Positions 1 to 11,654 are shown, counted from the first letter of the stretch. The stretch: DNA of 64,000 nt from Kappaphycus alvarezii (GCA_002205965.3 NADL03000519.1:186001-250000), one strand, 5' to 3'. Notes: generated by a model from the letters alone, not told the origin. Made by a program: numbers and translations.

Positions 1-155
1 TGCGCGAATTTGCGCACATCACGCCCTCTCGCTCAAGAAGAACGTCCCGACTCGTCACTGCTCTTCTTCTGTTTCCGTTATTGTTCGCTGTCTTATTGAT
101 AAAATGTATGATCTCTCAAACGGGTACGGATGCAACGGATTACCAATATGATGCT

Positions 156-1034
156 CTAAAAGTAGGTTCGCATTACTGGTACCTCACTTTGTAGCATAGC
201 CTGATATATTGGTTTGATAACATCGAGGTGGGGTTGAATAAATTCTTCTTCCGTGACTCTTCCGAATCTTCCAACAGTGAAAAAATATATGTGATATGCA
301 AACTCTTCCGAAAGATGCCTGAGGAATGGATGCCGATAAGAAAAGAAGAAGCCCATCATCAAGAACGAATCCTCGTAAGATAAGTGCGGTCCATGTAGCT
401 CCCTAAAACATAAACAGATGCTTATCATGAAATAAGAAATGACCTGCGCATCGTTCGCGTCCTCGGAGATATTGCGCAGCCAAAAAGATAAACTTCTTCT
501 TCCGACTGTATGCTGTGCATGGTTGTGAAGGAGAGCTAGAGATGAAGTTGTGGTGGACGGTCCCGATGAATGGCCGCGACCAGCTCCTGACGTACTGGGA
601 CCTGCACGAGGTCCTCTCGGGGGACAACCGGAACCTCTTCTGGGCGGGTTTTTGTCTCCTGAAGGCCCTCCTCTGGTCATCATCACTGCTTCAGGAGGAT
701 CCTCGCCGCCTCCAACGTTCCCAATTTGTGGCGGAGAAACGTAAGGTTCCCATAGAGGATACGGGGCCAGTCTGTATTGCATATCCGGGGGTAAGGCGTA
801 ACCTCTCAGTCGCACGTCTAGGTTGTTCTTGAGAAATACGTAAATTGGACGAATAATGTTCAGATATGTTTGCGACAAATCTCCGATAGCTACCATTCCA
901 TACCTTCCTATAGAGTAATAATATATGACTTCCACAAACTCTGGACCTGCTTCCGTGAACCTCCCGTTTTGGAATGAAAATAGAACTCTTATTAATAGTC
1001 GGAAATCTTCTTCAGGTAGCAATGGTCCGTTCAA
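156..1034 (-). CDS. ORF3 of family X copy 1: two-domain protein of unknown function
   Basis: This is an open frame of 292 codons just downstream of the integrase, where other elements sometimes carry env. It has an N-terminal domain (about residues 5-78), a Gly/Pro/Arg/Ser-rich linker (about 100-165, with RGGPSG and PPRGPRAGPS) and a C-terminal domain (about 215-292). The two domains resemble each other: both follow the order acidic start, FSFQ/FFSYR, PEF/EEF, YYYSIGRYG/YFFTVGRFG, then LNIIRPIYVF/LDVIKPIYQA. I see no signal peptide and no clear transmembrane or fusion segment, so an envelope role is not supported. The basic linker could bind nucleic acid, which is inference. The homologue in copy 2 lies at 22107-23087 and a relic lies near 10.9-11.3 kb. 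I do not recognise the family. Confidence 0.7.
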   Translation of the reverse strand: MNGPLLPEEDFRLLIRVLFSFQNGRFTEAGPEFVEVIYYYSIGRYGMVAIGDLSQTYLNIIRPIYVFLKNNLDVRLRGYALPPDMQYRLAPYPLWEPYVSPPQIGNVGGGEDPPEAVMMTRGGPSGDKNPPRRGSGCPPRGPRAGPSTSGAGRGHSSGPSTTTSSLALLHNHAQHTVGRRSLSFWLRNISEDANDAQVISYFMISICLCFRELHGPHLSYEDSFLMMGFFFSYRHPFLRHLSEEFAYHIYFFTVGRFGRVTEEEFIQPHLDVIKPIYQAMLQSEVPVMRTYF

Positions 1035-4000
1035 CGTACGAAAACATAGGCATATATTAATATAGTAATGGGTGATTACGTGGAGTTCGTAGTAGTCCCG
1101 CGTAATCGAGATGATCCATTTCTAGGCCCTTTATCCTCCCATAGGAATCATTCTATAGTTAAAGATGAGTATGCCCCGTGGTTGCGCATAGTCCTGTGTG
1201 AGAAAGAATTCTTCAGGCCTCTGATGGTAAGGGATCAGACAACGTGCATGGATGGCCCTCTTTGATCTCTTCCCTGAGCTTGAACAGAGCTGATAGTGCG
1301 GGTGTCTTTCCTCCGTGACGATGCAAGGGTTCGAGTACTTGGTTTGGAAGGCCGGCCACTTCACAGCCTGCTGCATTGCTTTTCCATGTACTACAAGTAC
1401 TTTAGAGCCAACTGAAAAGGTTCTGACTGCAGGTTCTGCATCCTTATTGCTTGTCTGTGTTAGCGCGCGGTGTGATCTCCAGCCTTCGGTGGCCAGTAGT
1501 TCAACTTCACTACTCTCTTCATCGATAATATTTGTTTCCATGTCTCTCTGTAACATTCTAGGAGCCCTTCCGTACATTAGCTCGAATGGTGAGCGTCCAT
1601 TTCTTCCTCTTCTTCGACGATAGCCGTATAATTCTTTCGGTAAGGCATCTTCCCACTGGATTTCATTCTCCGACATAGTTTTCGATATTGCTCGTTTGAT
1701 GGTTCCAACCACCCTCTCCGCTTTCCCGTTGGACATAGGAGCGTATGCCAGAACGGTCTTCAGCTGAATCCCTTTCTCTTCCAGAAAACGAAGCAGTGAA
1801 GTTGCAGTAAAACAAAGGGCGTTATCCGAGATGATCCTTTTTGGAAGACCAAACGGTTCAATTATTTCTTTTTCGATGAATCTCAGTACCACCTCTGCAT
1901 TTGCCTCCTCAACTGCAACTGCTATTGGCAATCCAGTAAGATGTTCCACCCCTATAAGGAGATATTTGTTTTCGGAAGAAGTTTCCTTGAACGGGCCCGC
2001 AAAGTCAATTGAGAAGGTTTCAAAGAGACCGGAAACTGGAAAACTTAGAGTTGTCTTATGCTTCTGTATTGGAGTGAATTTTTGGCAGTTGTCGCAGCTC
2101 CGTCTTTGAAGCGGGGCTTGATGCCAACTTTATTTTTTTCGTTTTCTCTGGATCCACTCTAATTCCCTCTTGGTCGACGATATGACCGAGTAATTGGATA
2201 GAAGTCTTCGCAAAGAAGCATTTGCTCAACTTAATTTTCAAGCTATACTCCGATATCCACTCCACAACTGTCTTGACGTGCGAAACGTGCCGATCCAATG
2301 TTTCTGAGAATATGACGACATCATCGATATAGACTCTTGCGAATGGAAGTCCTTTCAAAACCTCGTTCATCATTCTTTGGAATGTAGCTGGTGCATTCAT
2401 GAGACCAAAAGGCATCACTTCGAACCTGAACGTCCCGGCTTTGCTGGTGAAGGATGTTTTTTCCTTACATTTTTCATCCAATGGAATCTGCCAATAGCCA
2501 GTGTAAAGGTCAATTGAGGTGGAATATCTCCCATCCTTCAGGCCCTGGAGGATCCCCTCCATGTTCGGAATCGGAAATCGATCGGGTATCATTCTCTGGT
2601 TCAGCTGTCGGTAATCGACGCAAAAGCGAAGTTTTCGATCCTTCTTTGATGCGACCACAACTGGAAACGACCATGGGGATGAAACTGGGCGAATAATATC
2701 ATTTTTAAGCATACTTGTAACATTTTCTGAGATGAATTGGTCATATTTTGGCGGTTGACGTCTAGGCTTGTGGTAAATCGGTTGAGTGTCGGCAAGTTCG
2801 AACGAGCGAGTAACCGTTACACTCGCTTGTCTTAAATCTGAAACGCTCCATGGAATTACTTCGGAAGATGTTAACATGTCGGATATTTTCAGTGAGGCTG
2901 GGGAGGTAAGGTGCTGCACTTTTCCTTGGATTTCTGCCATTTGGCGCCCTTTTTATTCTTTATCCTTAACCTCAATATTTTGAAGGACCTCTTCCGTCGT
3001 GCTCACATCTTCATATATACGATTCGACGTTTTCTTATTTTTTTTTGCAAAGGTAATCTTCTTTCATGCTCCGAATTCTGTCCTTTGATTCGATATCATC
3101 GCAAAAAGAAACACATTCGGGTTTCAAACGTATCCTAGAATTCCAGTCGTCATCTGTTTCAAACCCAGAATCATAATTGTCCCATGCCATGTTCATTACC
3201 CCCCGAGGGTACCCTTTTCCACTTTCGAAAGTGTTATTTGGTTCCGAATCTTCGCTGTCATAGCTAAAAGTGAAATCTTCACTGTCTGTTTCTTTTAAAT
3301 CTTCAGGATGCGTGCTTTTGTCGAAATCCAGGGGCATCTTCACGGTTCTGCCGTCAATATTAACTGAAACCATTTGGTTGCCCAAGTCAATGCATGTCCC
3401 TAGTCTTTCCATGGTGGGGCAGCCAATGATTGCATCGAAAGGGAGATCCGGCATGACAAGAAAGTCTACATCACCCTTTAGATTCCCCAAAGAACACGGA
3501 AACCTTGTCAGCAGTGCCCATACATTTTGAGACGGTTCCATCCGCTACAGTTATTTTTCGAGTCGTTGGAGTAATTTCGAGACCTAGATTCGTCACCAAA
3601 GTTTCTGAAATGAGGTTTGGAGCAGCACCCGAATCGAAGAAAGCCCGGGTTTTCATACCCAATACTTTGACTGGTACCAGCTTAAGACGTCTTGGTGCTG
3701 TCGAAGCCGATTGAAGAAACAGTTTCTTACCCTTAGCGGACTTATTAGACCTGATAATTTTTTTGAGTTCTTTTCTCGCATCCTCTGCGTCGCCCCTCAA
3801 AAGTTGACCAAAGCCTTATCCCAGTTGGGGCCGATGCAAGCTCAGCCACCAAATTATACCTCTTCACATACTCTAGTACGTCCTTAGAGATACTCTTAAC
3901 TTTCTTACTCTTTTTCGTCTTCTTGGCCGGAGTGACTCCCACTCCTGGAACAACTTGATCAGACCTCTTGGTTCGAGGAGGTACAGGTGCTGGGATATGC

Positions 4001-5608
4001 TCCAGCATTCCATAATCTAGCCTAGGTTTCTTCGATAAAATGTTCCCTTCCCCATCCCTTTTTGTCACATTGACTGGACTAATCTCTTCAGCGATGGATA
4101 CATTACCGGCATCCCTCAACCTTTGATCCCTACTATTTTGTAAGATTTTCACCTCTGGTCCTGACTCACTTCTTGCTTCCGATAAATTTGCTCTTCTGTT
4201 GTCTTTAGACCAGCAGTTACTTTCATGATGCCCATATCGACCGCACTTTGCACAACGAGTGTTTCTATGTGGATTATCAGGACACCTGTTTGCAAAGTGT
4301 CCAGGCTTGTGACAGTAAGAACAGACTTCTGCGGCCTTAGGGGCCCCAGACTGGTTCTTCTTAATGGTAAGAGTAAGGCTTTCCAACTGCGAGGTTATCA
4401 TGTCAAGTCGACTATCGAATCGGGTTTCCAACCTTTCTTTCAAGTTTTTGACATCGCTCCTGACAGATTCTAATGCCGCTGCACTAGTAGACGGCCTTTG
4501 ATAATTCTTTTCAGGATGTACGATAGACATCGATGTGCGGGTTTCCTTCGGTACCTCACTCATTGACTGAAACGTCTCCAAATTTTTGACAAATTCTACT
4601 ATGGTTCCTTTCAGTTCATCAAAAGTGTGAGGGCCCTTGATGAGGAGGAAATCGGAGAGCCGCTTATCCCCCATAGCCGCCTTACGCAGCATTCCGTACT
4701 TGGCTTGGGCGTTGAACCCAGCCTTTTCATAAAGATCACACAAGTACACCAATGAGCCTAACAAATCGTCGAAGTTGAGCCGGGCCTCTATGGCGGTACG
4801 AATCATCTCATCTGGTTCTACCTCCTTAGCATACTCTTTCACAATCCACTCACATACCTCACCGAAGTTACGCCCATTCCCGTTAAGAGACCACCCGTCG
4901 ATAAACTTGGACTTATATTTGTGCTTTGCGTCACCATGAAGATAGGCGAAGATACTTGGGGGCCTTCTCTTCATCGCCCTTCTCACGCATCACAACGTTG
5001 ACATATGTGTAAAGAAACTCCTCAACGTCTTCAGTCTTGCCCCCTGTGAACGTTATACGAGCAGCGTTGAGATCCATGATTACAGAAAGGAATTCCCCCG
5101 AAGTGTTCCTTACTACTGCTCAACTCGAATACCTCGGGTGCAACCCCATCCACATAAGTACCAAATGATAGGGGTAAATCGGCGGGGGAAGAGATCTTCA
5201 GAACCAATTACCCTGAGAAGGAGGTGTTGCGAGCGACAAAAGTGCTACCGTGGTATTGTTGAACGAACAAAAGGGAGTGTATATAGAAGAGAGTTGAGAA
5301 AGCTACAAGCAAGTATAAAAGGGGCAGGGTCTACCACCGACGCTCTGCGAGTAGCGTAAGAAAAAGTTTTCTTGGGTCTGAAGTTGACTCTCAACTTCCT
5401 ACTACTCGGGACTTGGCCTGAAGTTGTCTGCCAACTTGCTTGACCTCTCCATGAGGGGAGCAGTTTACTCAGCTTATATAGACTTTTGGCTACCCATAAA
5501 GTCCGAACAAAACTACAGAAGATACCAAGAAATGCATAAAAATACTTTGTGTGGACAATATACTCTAAGCAAAAGATACTTAAGAAACTAACAATTAATT
5601 TGGTCCTC

Positions 5609-6201
5609 TTATTTCCCATTCTCTAAATCAGATCCAAACAACTCCTCTAAAATATCCATGCTGTCCAAGCAGTCCCCACAAATATCTGCGAATGGCCCAC
5701 AGCTCTCTATTTCCCCCTGGGAGATATCTAGACTACTAAAGATATCTCCATCCGGTTCCATCGTGGGCACAACTTGATCCATACTCTCCATTCCAGGCCC
5801 CACCAGTCCAACACTTTCCATGCCCCCTGTTCCCTCTTCCTCCTCCCCCCATCCCCATCCTCCTCCTCCTCCTCCTCCTCCTTATCCTCTTCCTCCTCTT
5901 CCTCCTCCTCATCTTCCTCCTCCTCCTCCTCCTCCTGAGCCTCGTACACTCGCTCAGGGGCTAACCATTCCTCGAAGGACTCCCCGCTCTCCTCCTCGAC
6001 CTTCTCAGCCTCTCCCTGACTTACCTCCCTCGCTTCTTCTTCTATGAAGAGGCGGCGAACGAACTCGATGATTTGCTTCTTTGTTTGCCGCCGGATGTAG
6101 TCGTCGGCATCGGTTGGCCCGTAGGCGGCGAGACGAAGGCCATTGATAGGACGGGAAGGGCGGTTTTTGGAAATAGAGACAGAGGGGCGAAGGTTGTTCA
6201 T
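5609..6201 (-). pseudogene. Acidic U3-encoded protein, copy in 5' LTR of copy 1
   Basis: The N-terminal part reads MNNLRPSVSISKNRPSRPIN followed by a conserved block with GPTDADDYIRRQTKK and FVRRLFIEEEA. A long Glu/Asp run follows, encoded by GAG/GAA repeats. The end carries the conserved DICGDCLDSMDI and ELFGSDLENGK. The same protein is encoded intact at 16013-16591 and 27004-27516; this copy is not intact. The whole reading frame lies in U3, upstream of the LTR's own TATA-like site. Function unknown; an acidic transcription activator is only a guess from composition. Confidence 0.65.
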
Positions 6202-6541
6202 TTTGATAGACGTTGGGGAACGGGAGGCAATGTAGGGTGTTTTTGGGTTGGGGGCGAGGAGTGATGAGTAAAATGATCGGGGGCATTTGGAACTTAGAAT
6301 AAAGGGGTTTAAATAGGCTCCCGTGGCAGGTTCTATAGATTAGGAATAGGTAAAATAAATCTGCAAGGGATTTTGCAGTAGTGCATTTGCGCCCTTCTTC
6401 TCAAAAAGGCGAATTTGGAGGAGGAGGTAAGCTAAAAGGGAAAAGGGACTTGATTCGGGGTCGATTCAGAGGGTTAAATACAGTATAAAAATATCTAGAT
6501 AAAATGGAAGTAAATTTGGAAATGACGGTGGGAGAAGTTAG

Positions 6542-6656
6542 GGGCGGGATCGTTGTAGGTTTCTGGATTACACAAGGGGAGGACCATTTCCTGGATTACG
6601 TGAAGGGAGGACCAATTCCTGTATTAAATGAGGGGAGGGCCATTATTTGTATTACA
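6542..6656 (-). repeat. 28-bp tandem repeats at the outer edge of the LTR
   Basis: About three imperfect copies of a 28-bp unit, each with TGTATTACATGAAGGGAGG on the plus strand, end exactly at the LTR tip. The same arrangement stands at the tip of the solo LTR (27881-27974). Such subterminal repeats may be integrase or host-factor binding sites; that is inference. Confidence 0.75.
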
Positions 6657-6661
6657 CTTAT

Positions 6662-7735
6662 CTCCGACCTGCTCACTCTTTCCCAGGACCGCCACTTGGA
6701 AGAGATCCCTCGGTCTGCCATCTCGCTCTTATCCTCCCGCCACCCGCAGCTGTCTTCGCCGCTTACAGCTACGGTTCTTTTCGAGCGTTGTTCATCGCCG
6801 GTCCCCGGCGAAAGGCTCCAGTCTGCGATCACAACTGAACTCATGCTATCGAAGTCCGATAGCTTGTTCTCGTCCGCGGCAGCCCACGACCGAGCACGGC
6901 TCCTCTCCGTGCGCACATCCTCCGTATCGTCTGTTTTTTCTTCGCTTCCTCACCCCCACCGCGGTACGTACATGTCCTCTTCCGCCTGGAAAGTCGCTCT
7001 GGCTCTACGTCTCGGCATCGCGCTATTCTCTGGATCTACTCGCTGTCCGGTCTGCTCCCGCCGCTCGGCCGACATCGCACCCGTCTTAGATCGAAGTGGT
7101 CAACACGCGTTGACCTGCAAATACGAAGACGGAATGACTCGTCGTCACCACATCCTCCGCAACGTTCTTGCCCGCTACTGCAAGGAAGTTAGGATCGTCG
7201 CCCTCGTCGAACATCCGCTCCTCCACCAGGTTCCCGACTCATCTGGGCATTTGGAGTCCCCCGTGCTACGAATGGACATTTACATACCCGCTGCATACGG
7301 GCTTCACAGTACCGATATCGCCGTCGACGTTACTGTTGCCCACCCCTCCGCACGCCGCCACATTTCGCCAAGTACGGTTACTGCCGGCGCCGCCGCGACA
7401 CTCGCAGAGCGCGAGAAACATCGTCATTACGGCACTTACTGCAACCGAGACGATATACTCCTCTCCCCCATCGGGATTGATATCTATGGCGCCTTGGGCG
7501 ACGACGGTAAGGCTTTTTTCCGCCGCCCTGCTTCCTTCGCTGCTTCCCGTCGCGGTTCCTCCCCTTAACAGGAGCTCCGCGACTTCGTTACCCGTTTTGC
7601 ATTTAGTCTCCAAATAATGCAGGCGCGACAAGTTTCTACCCGCCGCCCGTATCCGTAGTTAATTTGTGAATACCCTCCGCACGCCTCTGTGCGACGTTGT
7701 ACGATAAATAAAGATCTACCACCACCATCCTTTCC
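6662..7735 (+). mobile_element. LINE family D, 3' part with CCHC and restriction-like endonuclease
   Basis: An open frame from the LTR junction to the stop at 7568 encodes the C-terminal part of a non-LTR retrotransposon protein. It has a CCHC cluster (CPVC...SGQHALTC, then TRRHH), followed by LRMDIYIP and, after a short spacer, AVDVTVAHP. This is the restriction-like endonuclease arrangement known from R2, CRE and NeSL type elements, although the usual PD is MD here. The reverse transcriptase proper is missing because the gypsy element interrupts the copy at 6656. The 3' UTR ends near AATAAATAAAG at about 7703-7713. Antisense pieces of the same family lie in the duplicated blocks at 14.6 and 24.1 kb. 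Confidence 0.75.
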
Positions 7736-8213
7736 AAAGGGAGGCCTACTTATCGTATTTTGTTCTCAGCTACTATATATACTATATTAGTTCTCTTTTT
7801 GTTTTCATCCTTCTTAACATTGTTGTTCCTCTGGGTCTTAAAATATTTCCACTACATGCAAATATTTCTTTAAGACTAAAGTTTATATCTGATTTTATTG
7901 CTTTTTCTACAATATCGTCACTCTATGCTGCATCTATCTTGGCCCGTGTCACAAACCTCCTAGTCTTTTCTTATGGATCTCCAAACCGAGCTGATTATAT
8001 TTCTTCATGAACGAAGAGGGAGCATTTATTTTCTGAGTCGCACTATGGAGAAATGAATACTGCATGGCCATTTAATGGCCATGCAGTATTAAGAAAATGA
8101 AGGATTAAAACATCGGGTGGCAGCAAATCAAGTGATTACTTCGACTCATTTCTACAATTAGGATATACTGTCAACCAGGAATTACAGGTAAAAACGGGTA
8201 AACTATATCTTAG
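7736..8213. other. Non-coding stretch with a perfect palindrome
   Basis: I see no gene here. At 8056-8090 there is a perfect 35-bp palindrome with 17-bp arms beginning AATACTGCATGGCCATT around a single central T. The rest is AT-rich and unassigned. Confidence 0.6.
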
Positions 8214-8851
8214 TGATGTGCGCAAATTCGCACACGAAAAAATCTAGGAGAGGACCAAAAATGTATACAGTATCGGAATTTGGAAGATATTTTTACAGTT
8301 TCTGAATTTGCAAGTTATTTTAAATTTGGATGAGCGTGGCCAATTCAGCGCTTGATTTTTTATTTGAGGACACGCTGTCGTAATAGATTTCAGTACAGTT
8401 CCTGGTTCTGGGTGATACCACGAGTGGCTCTGAAAAGTCTATATAATGGCTACATTAATTCCCTCCCCTGGCCGATGGGTGGCTGGCATAGGTATGGCAC
8501 CTAGATATTTATGTTGAGGAAATAGCTCCTTATAGTCTCTCTGGTTCACACTATTCCCGTGAATGCATTTTATGGTTATTAGTATGTTTGTTTGAGACTT
8601 TTGGGGTAGCCAAAAGTCTATATAAGCTGAGTAAACTGCTTCCTCCTGTGGAGGTCAAGCAAGTTGGCAGAAAACTTCAAGTCAAGCTCCTAGTAGTAGA
8701 GAGTTAAGAGTCAACTTCAGACCCAAGAAACATTTTTCCTAAGCTGGTCCCATAGCATCAGTGGGAGACCCTGAACCTTCCATACTTGCTTGTAGCCCTC
8801 TCAACTCTCTTCCATATACACTCCCTTTTATTCATTCAACTATACCATGGT
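8214..8851 (+). repeat. Family X LTR fragment with a different U3 (type Y)
   Basis: From about 8597 (AGTCTATATAAGCTGAGTAA) to 8851 this matches the R/U5 part of the family X LTRs and then stops abruptly. Upstream, from TGTGCGCAAATTCGCAC at 8214, the sequence is unlike the U3 that carries the acidic ORF and has no ORF of note. The same TGTGCGCAAATTCGC follows the polypurine tract of copy 1 at the left window edge (1-18, minus strand), so it is probably the true start of a second LTR type. Confidence 0.6.
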
Positions 8852-9258
8852 ACTTAGTGTTCCTATTTTTAGAGTTACGCCCTTTGCTGCAGTTTTTCTT
8901 TCCCTTAGTTGATGGCAGCCTATGTTTAAGGGCAGCCCACGCAGGTGCATATGCGTAGACCTCGATCAGGGATGGTAGATTGTAGCCTACCAAACGCGCA
9001 GTAAACCTAAATTAGTTAGGTGGCGCATCCCAAAAAGGAAGAATCTTCTGGGGAAACCGCCCGAACGAGGCAGAATAAATAACCCACTCCTGTAACATAC
9101 GCCAAGGAGTCGGAGGCATCCTTTGAAGAACTTCCAAGGTCCTTGTGCCTGCTTCCTCGCCTACGCTCGGACGACCGCGTGCCCGTAGCCGCCGTTCTGA
9201 CCAACATCCTACTAGTAGTATCATTTTAGACGTATTTGGTCAGCAACCTGGAGTGAAC
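8852..9258. other. Unassigned, no gene recognised
   Basis: Short open frames occur on both strands but none resembles a known family or another part of this window. Confidence 0.4.
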
Positions 9259-10750
9259 TGATACAATCGGGAGTTTTTATAGTCGTAACCGCCCGCAGAA
9301 GAATAAGAACTGCCGTGAAAGTCGCTTTACTGCTTGTAGACTTGGCACATCAATGTTGAAAAATACTTCGAATTCTGATTGGATAAGAATAGCGTCAACT
9401 GAAAAGGGAACGACTTATCATCCGAGTAGAGAGTCTTTGCAAACGACTATTGTGCTGCAGTAGACGTTAAAGAGACAGTCTACACCACTTCGCTTAGCGT
9501 TTAATAAGCTGATAGAAAATTTTGGTTTGAATTTGACTCCAAAATTTCCTCCCATCTCATAAAGGAACCAATTTACTCAGCTTACATAGACTTTTTTCAA
9601 ACTAAAATCTGGATAAACATAGTAAAGGCACCAGATATATTAGGAAAAGATTTTGTGTGAGAGAAGAGAGTTCGATGAAAGCTACTTGAATTCACTTTCT
9701 CAAAATAGTCATCCTCTAGATCAGATTCTAGCATCTCCCTTATGAAATCATAAGTACTCATATCGTCTCCAAAGTGACCTATGGGAAGCTTATGACCAAT
9801 AACCCCTTCCTTCAACCAATACAGCTCACACGAAGTCCCTCAATCTGGGTCCGTGATTGGGACCACCTGGTCCAATGAATTCATTCCTTTCGTCCCATGT
9901 GACTCAGTTCGACATTACATCGACATCAATGGACTCTTCATTCCTCTTCCCCCCCCCTTGTACTTGTCCTCGGACTCCTCATCTTCCTCTCCTTCCCGTC
10001 GGATTTTTCCTCGAACTCTACTTCTTCTTCCCCGTACTCGCCCTCGCTCCCCTCTTCTTCCATTCCGTAGTCCAGTTCCGGGGTAACATCCCTCAAAACC
10101 TCCCCTGTCTTACCATTTTAATCCTTGGAGTCTCCCACTGCCGTATTCTGTGCTTCTATTTCCACCAGGAGACGAGCAACGAGATCCTTCAGACTTTTTC
10201 TAATTTAGCGACGGAGGTAGTTCTCTAGGTCATTTGGGCCCGAAGGGAATGAATGGGAGACAGTGATGGGGCTAGTATGACTGGATATAGAGAGGGGGGT
10301 AGTCTGTGCATGATGGCTGTTGATGGGACGGTTTTATTGCGACTTCTTTTTCGCAGGGTTATGGATAAATTTCAGGCGATGCCCGACGGATTTAAATAGC
10401 TTCAAAGAACTTAAATAGTAGACCCGCTGATCAAAAAAGGTAGGCGCAAATTGGTCTTGTAGTTGAAATTGGTGAGAATATTCTTTAAAAGATTAATAAG
10501 GGGCGAAAACACGTGTAGAAATATCGATTACGGAAATTATATTTAGGGTCGAAGAAAATCAAATAAGCGGAGAAGCCTAAAAGAATTACTGTCAGAAGGG
10601 GAGATAATTGCTTATGAAAAGACAACACCGGAAAAGAAAAGAGTATCAAGAAATGGAGATTTAGTTGCGTAAAAGAAAACGAAAGTGAAGAAAGAAACAA
10701 AGGAATAAGAAAGTGAATAAAAAACATAACGATGAATAATTTCTATCGTT
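9259..10750 (-). repeat. Strongly decayed family X-like LTR with acidic ORF remains
   Basis: On the minus strand 9470-9590 resembles the R/U5 start (TTTACTCAGCTTACATAGAC on the plus strand). 9597-10330 resembles the acidic ORF, including a counterpart of the DDYIRR block (NDLENYLRR), an acidic middle and a DLEDD end. The outer limits are estimates: TGATAC at 9259 is a plausible terminus, and the far end is inferred from the usual LTR length. Much older than the other copies. Confidence 0.5.
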
Positions 10751-10916
10751 TCTGCGCGTAACGATAATACATTCAGTTTATCGCTTGCCACGACCCATCG
10801 CTCGAGATGGGCGTCCTGCCCTGTTATTATTGTTCTGTTCCTTTATACAATATCCTTAGTCTAATTCAAGAATATTAGGACTTTCGAACGGGTAAAAGAG
10901 GGAGTCAATTAAAAAT
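10751..10916. other. Short unassigned gap
   Basis: Nothing recognised. Confidence 0.3.
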
Positions 10917-11600
10917 ATGATTCTCAAAGAATCATCGTATTCTCTCGAGTACCTTACTTCGTTTCATCGATTCTTATATCGACTTGATGATGCCACATTA
11001 TTACTCACTAAGAGCCCCGAATATTCCAATATTGAAACAGTATATGCGCTACGCAGACTCATTGAGAAATTACGGGAGGAAGGGATACCGAAAGGAAGAG
11101 TACACCCATGAACAGGAATGCAACGTCGTATGACAAGTATGCTCCATGTAGCGACCGTAAACAGAGACACATACTAATCATAAAATTAAAAGAGGACTTG
11201 AGAATCTTTTTGATCTTATGTAAACTCCATTTTTCGAAAGCTAGGAGTTCAACGCCTCGTTTCTTAGATTCCGTATTAGTAGATTCAACATCTTCTTGCA
11301 TCATTCTGGGGAACTTTACATACATCAGATCCAACCTAGAGAGACATTCGGTGCATTTTATATGTCTGTAGATGTACGATAACACGTTAAGGCGCTCTCC
11401 CACGCGATGTGGTCTTCTGATATTATCCTTGATGCAACTTTTTTAACTATTCAGACCATCCTTTCTGCACTTCCGTTAGACATAGCGGAATAGGCGGGAA
11501 CCATTTTGCACCTAATTGCGTTTTCTCTCATGAATTTCGTAGTATATGTAGCGGTAAGGCAAAGTGCGTTGTCAGTAATGATCAATTTAGGGAGTCTTAA
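10917..11600 (-). mobile_element. Relic of a diverged gypsy element: integrase end plus ORF3 C-terminal domain
   Basis: The minus strand shows the integrase core (TDNALCLTA, a SNGSAER helix) and integrase C-terminus (LDLMYVKFPRMMQEDVE, compare FELMYGRAPRMLQRDME in copy 2). Close behind it comes MISMCLCLRSLHGAYLSYD, compare MISICLCFRELHGPHLSYE in ORF3. Integrase and ORF3 are therefore neighbours in a clearly diverged relative too, although the stretch between them is shortened. Heavily broken and old. Confidence 0.75.
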
Positions 11601-11654
11601 AAGGCTCGATTATTTCTTACCTCATAAACTCAATGAATATGTCGGCGGTCCGAC

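Larger units (their letters stand above)
1..6656 (-). mobile_element. Ty3/gypsy LTR retrotransposon, family X copy 1 (runs off left edge)
   Basis: In sense order the parts are: 5' LTR (5166-6656), leader, gag with two CCHC zinc knuckles (CSYCHKPGHFANRC, then a second), an aspartic protease of the DSGA type, reverse transcriptase with YIDDVVIFS, an integrase with DNALCFTA and an NGKAER glutamate helix, and then an extra ORF (ORF3) before the polypurine tract near 20-30. Gag covers roughly 3745-5075 and pol roughly 1131-3800. The element is broken in several places (about half a dozen disruptions) and part of the RNase H to integrase stretch is shorter than in copy 2. Only about 18 bases of whatever follows the polypurine tract are in the window. 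The 5' LTR end at 6656 abuts LINE D, so the element entered a LINE. Family assignment is secure and the age looks moderate. Confidence 0.9.
5166..6656 (-). repeat. 5' LTR of family X copy 1
   Basis: On the minus strand it begins TGTAATAC and ends CCCCTATCA, so it has the usual TG...CA ends, and it is about 1.49 kb long. It matches the solo LTR at 26561-27974 along its length. U3 contains the acidic ORF (5609-6201), followed about 130 bp downstream by a TATA-like TATATAAG and then about 300 bp of R/U5. A possible primer-binding site, TGGTACTTATG, starts two bases inside the element next to 5166. Beyond 6656 the 5 bp CTTAT would be the target duplication, but its partner is outside the window. 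Confidence 0.85.

Noticed and set aside
156-1034. ORF3 as a retroviral envelope protein
   Set aside because: The position fits, but there is no signal peptide, no hydrophobic anchor, no cleavage site and no cysteine pattern; the internal domain duplication is not an envelope trait.
5800-6070. Pro-rich plus-strand frame opposite the acidic ORF
   Set aside because: It is the antisense of the GAG/GAA repeats (CCT/TCC) and has no conserved counterpart outside the acidic tract.
6504-6660. The first part of the plus-strand frame that leads into LINE D
   Set aside because: These codons lie in the reversed LTR; the LINE homology starts only after the LTR end at 6656.
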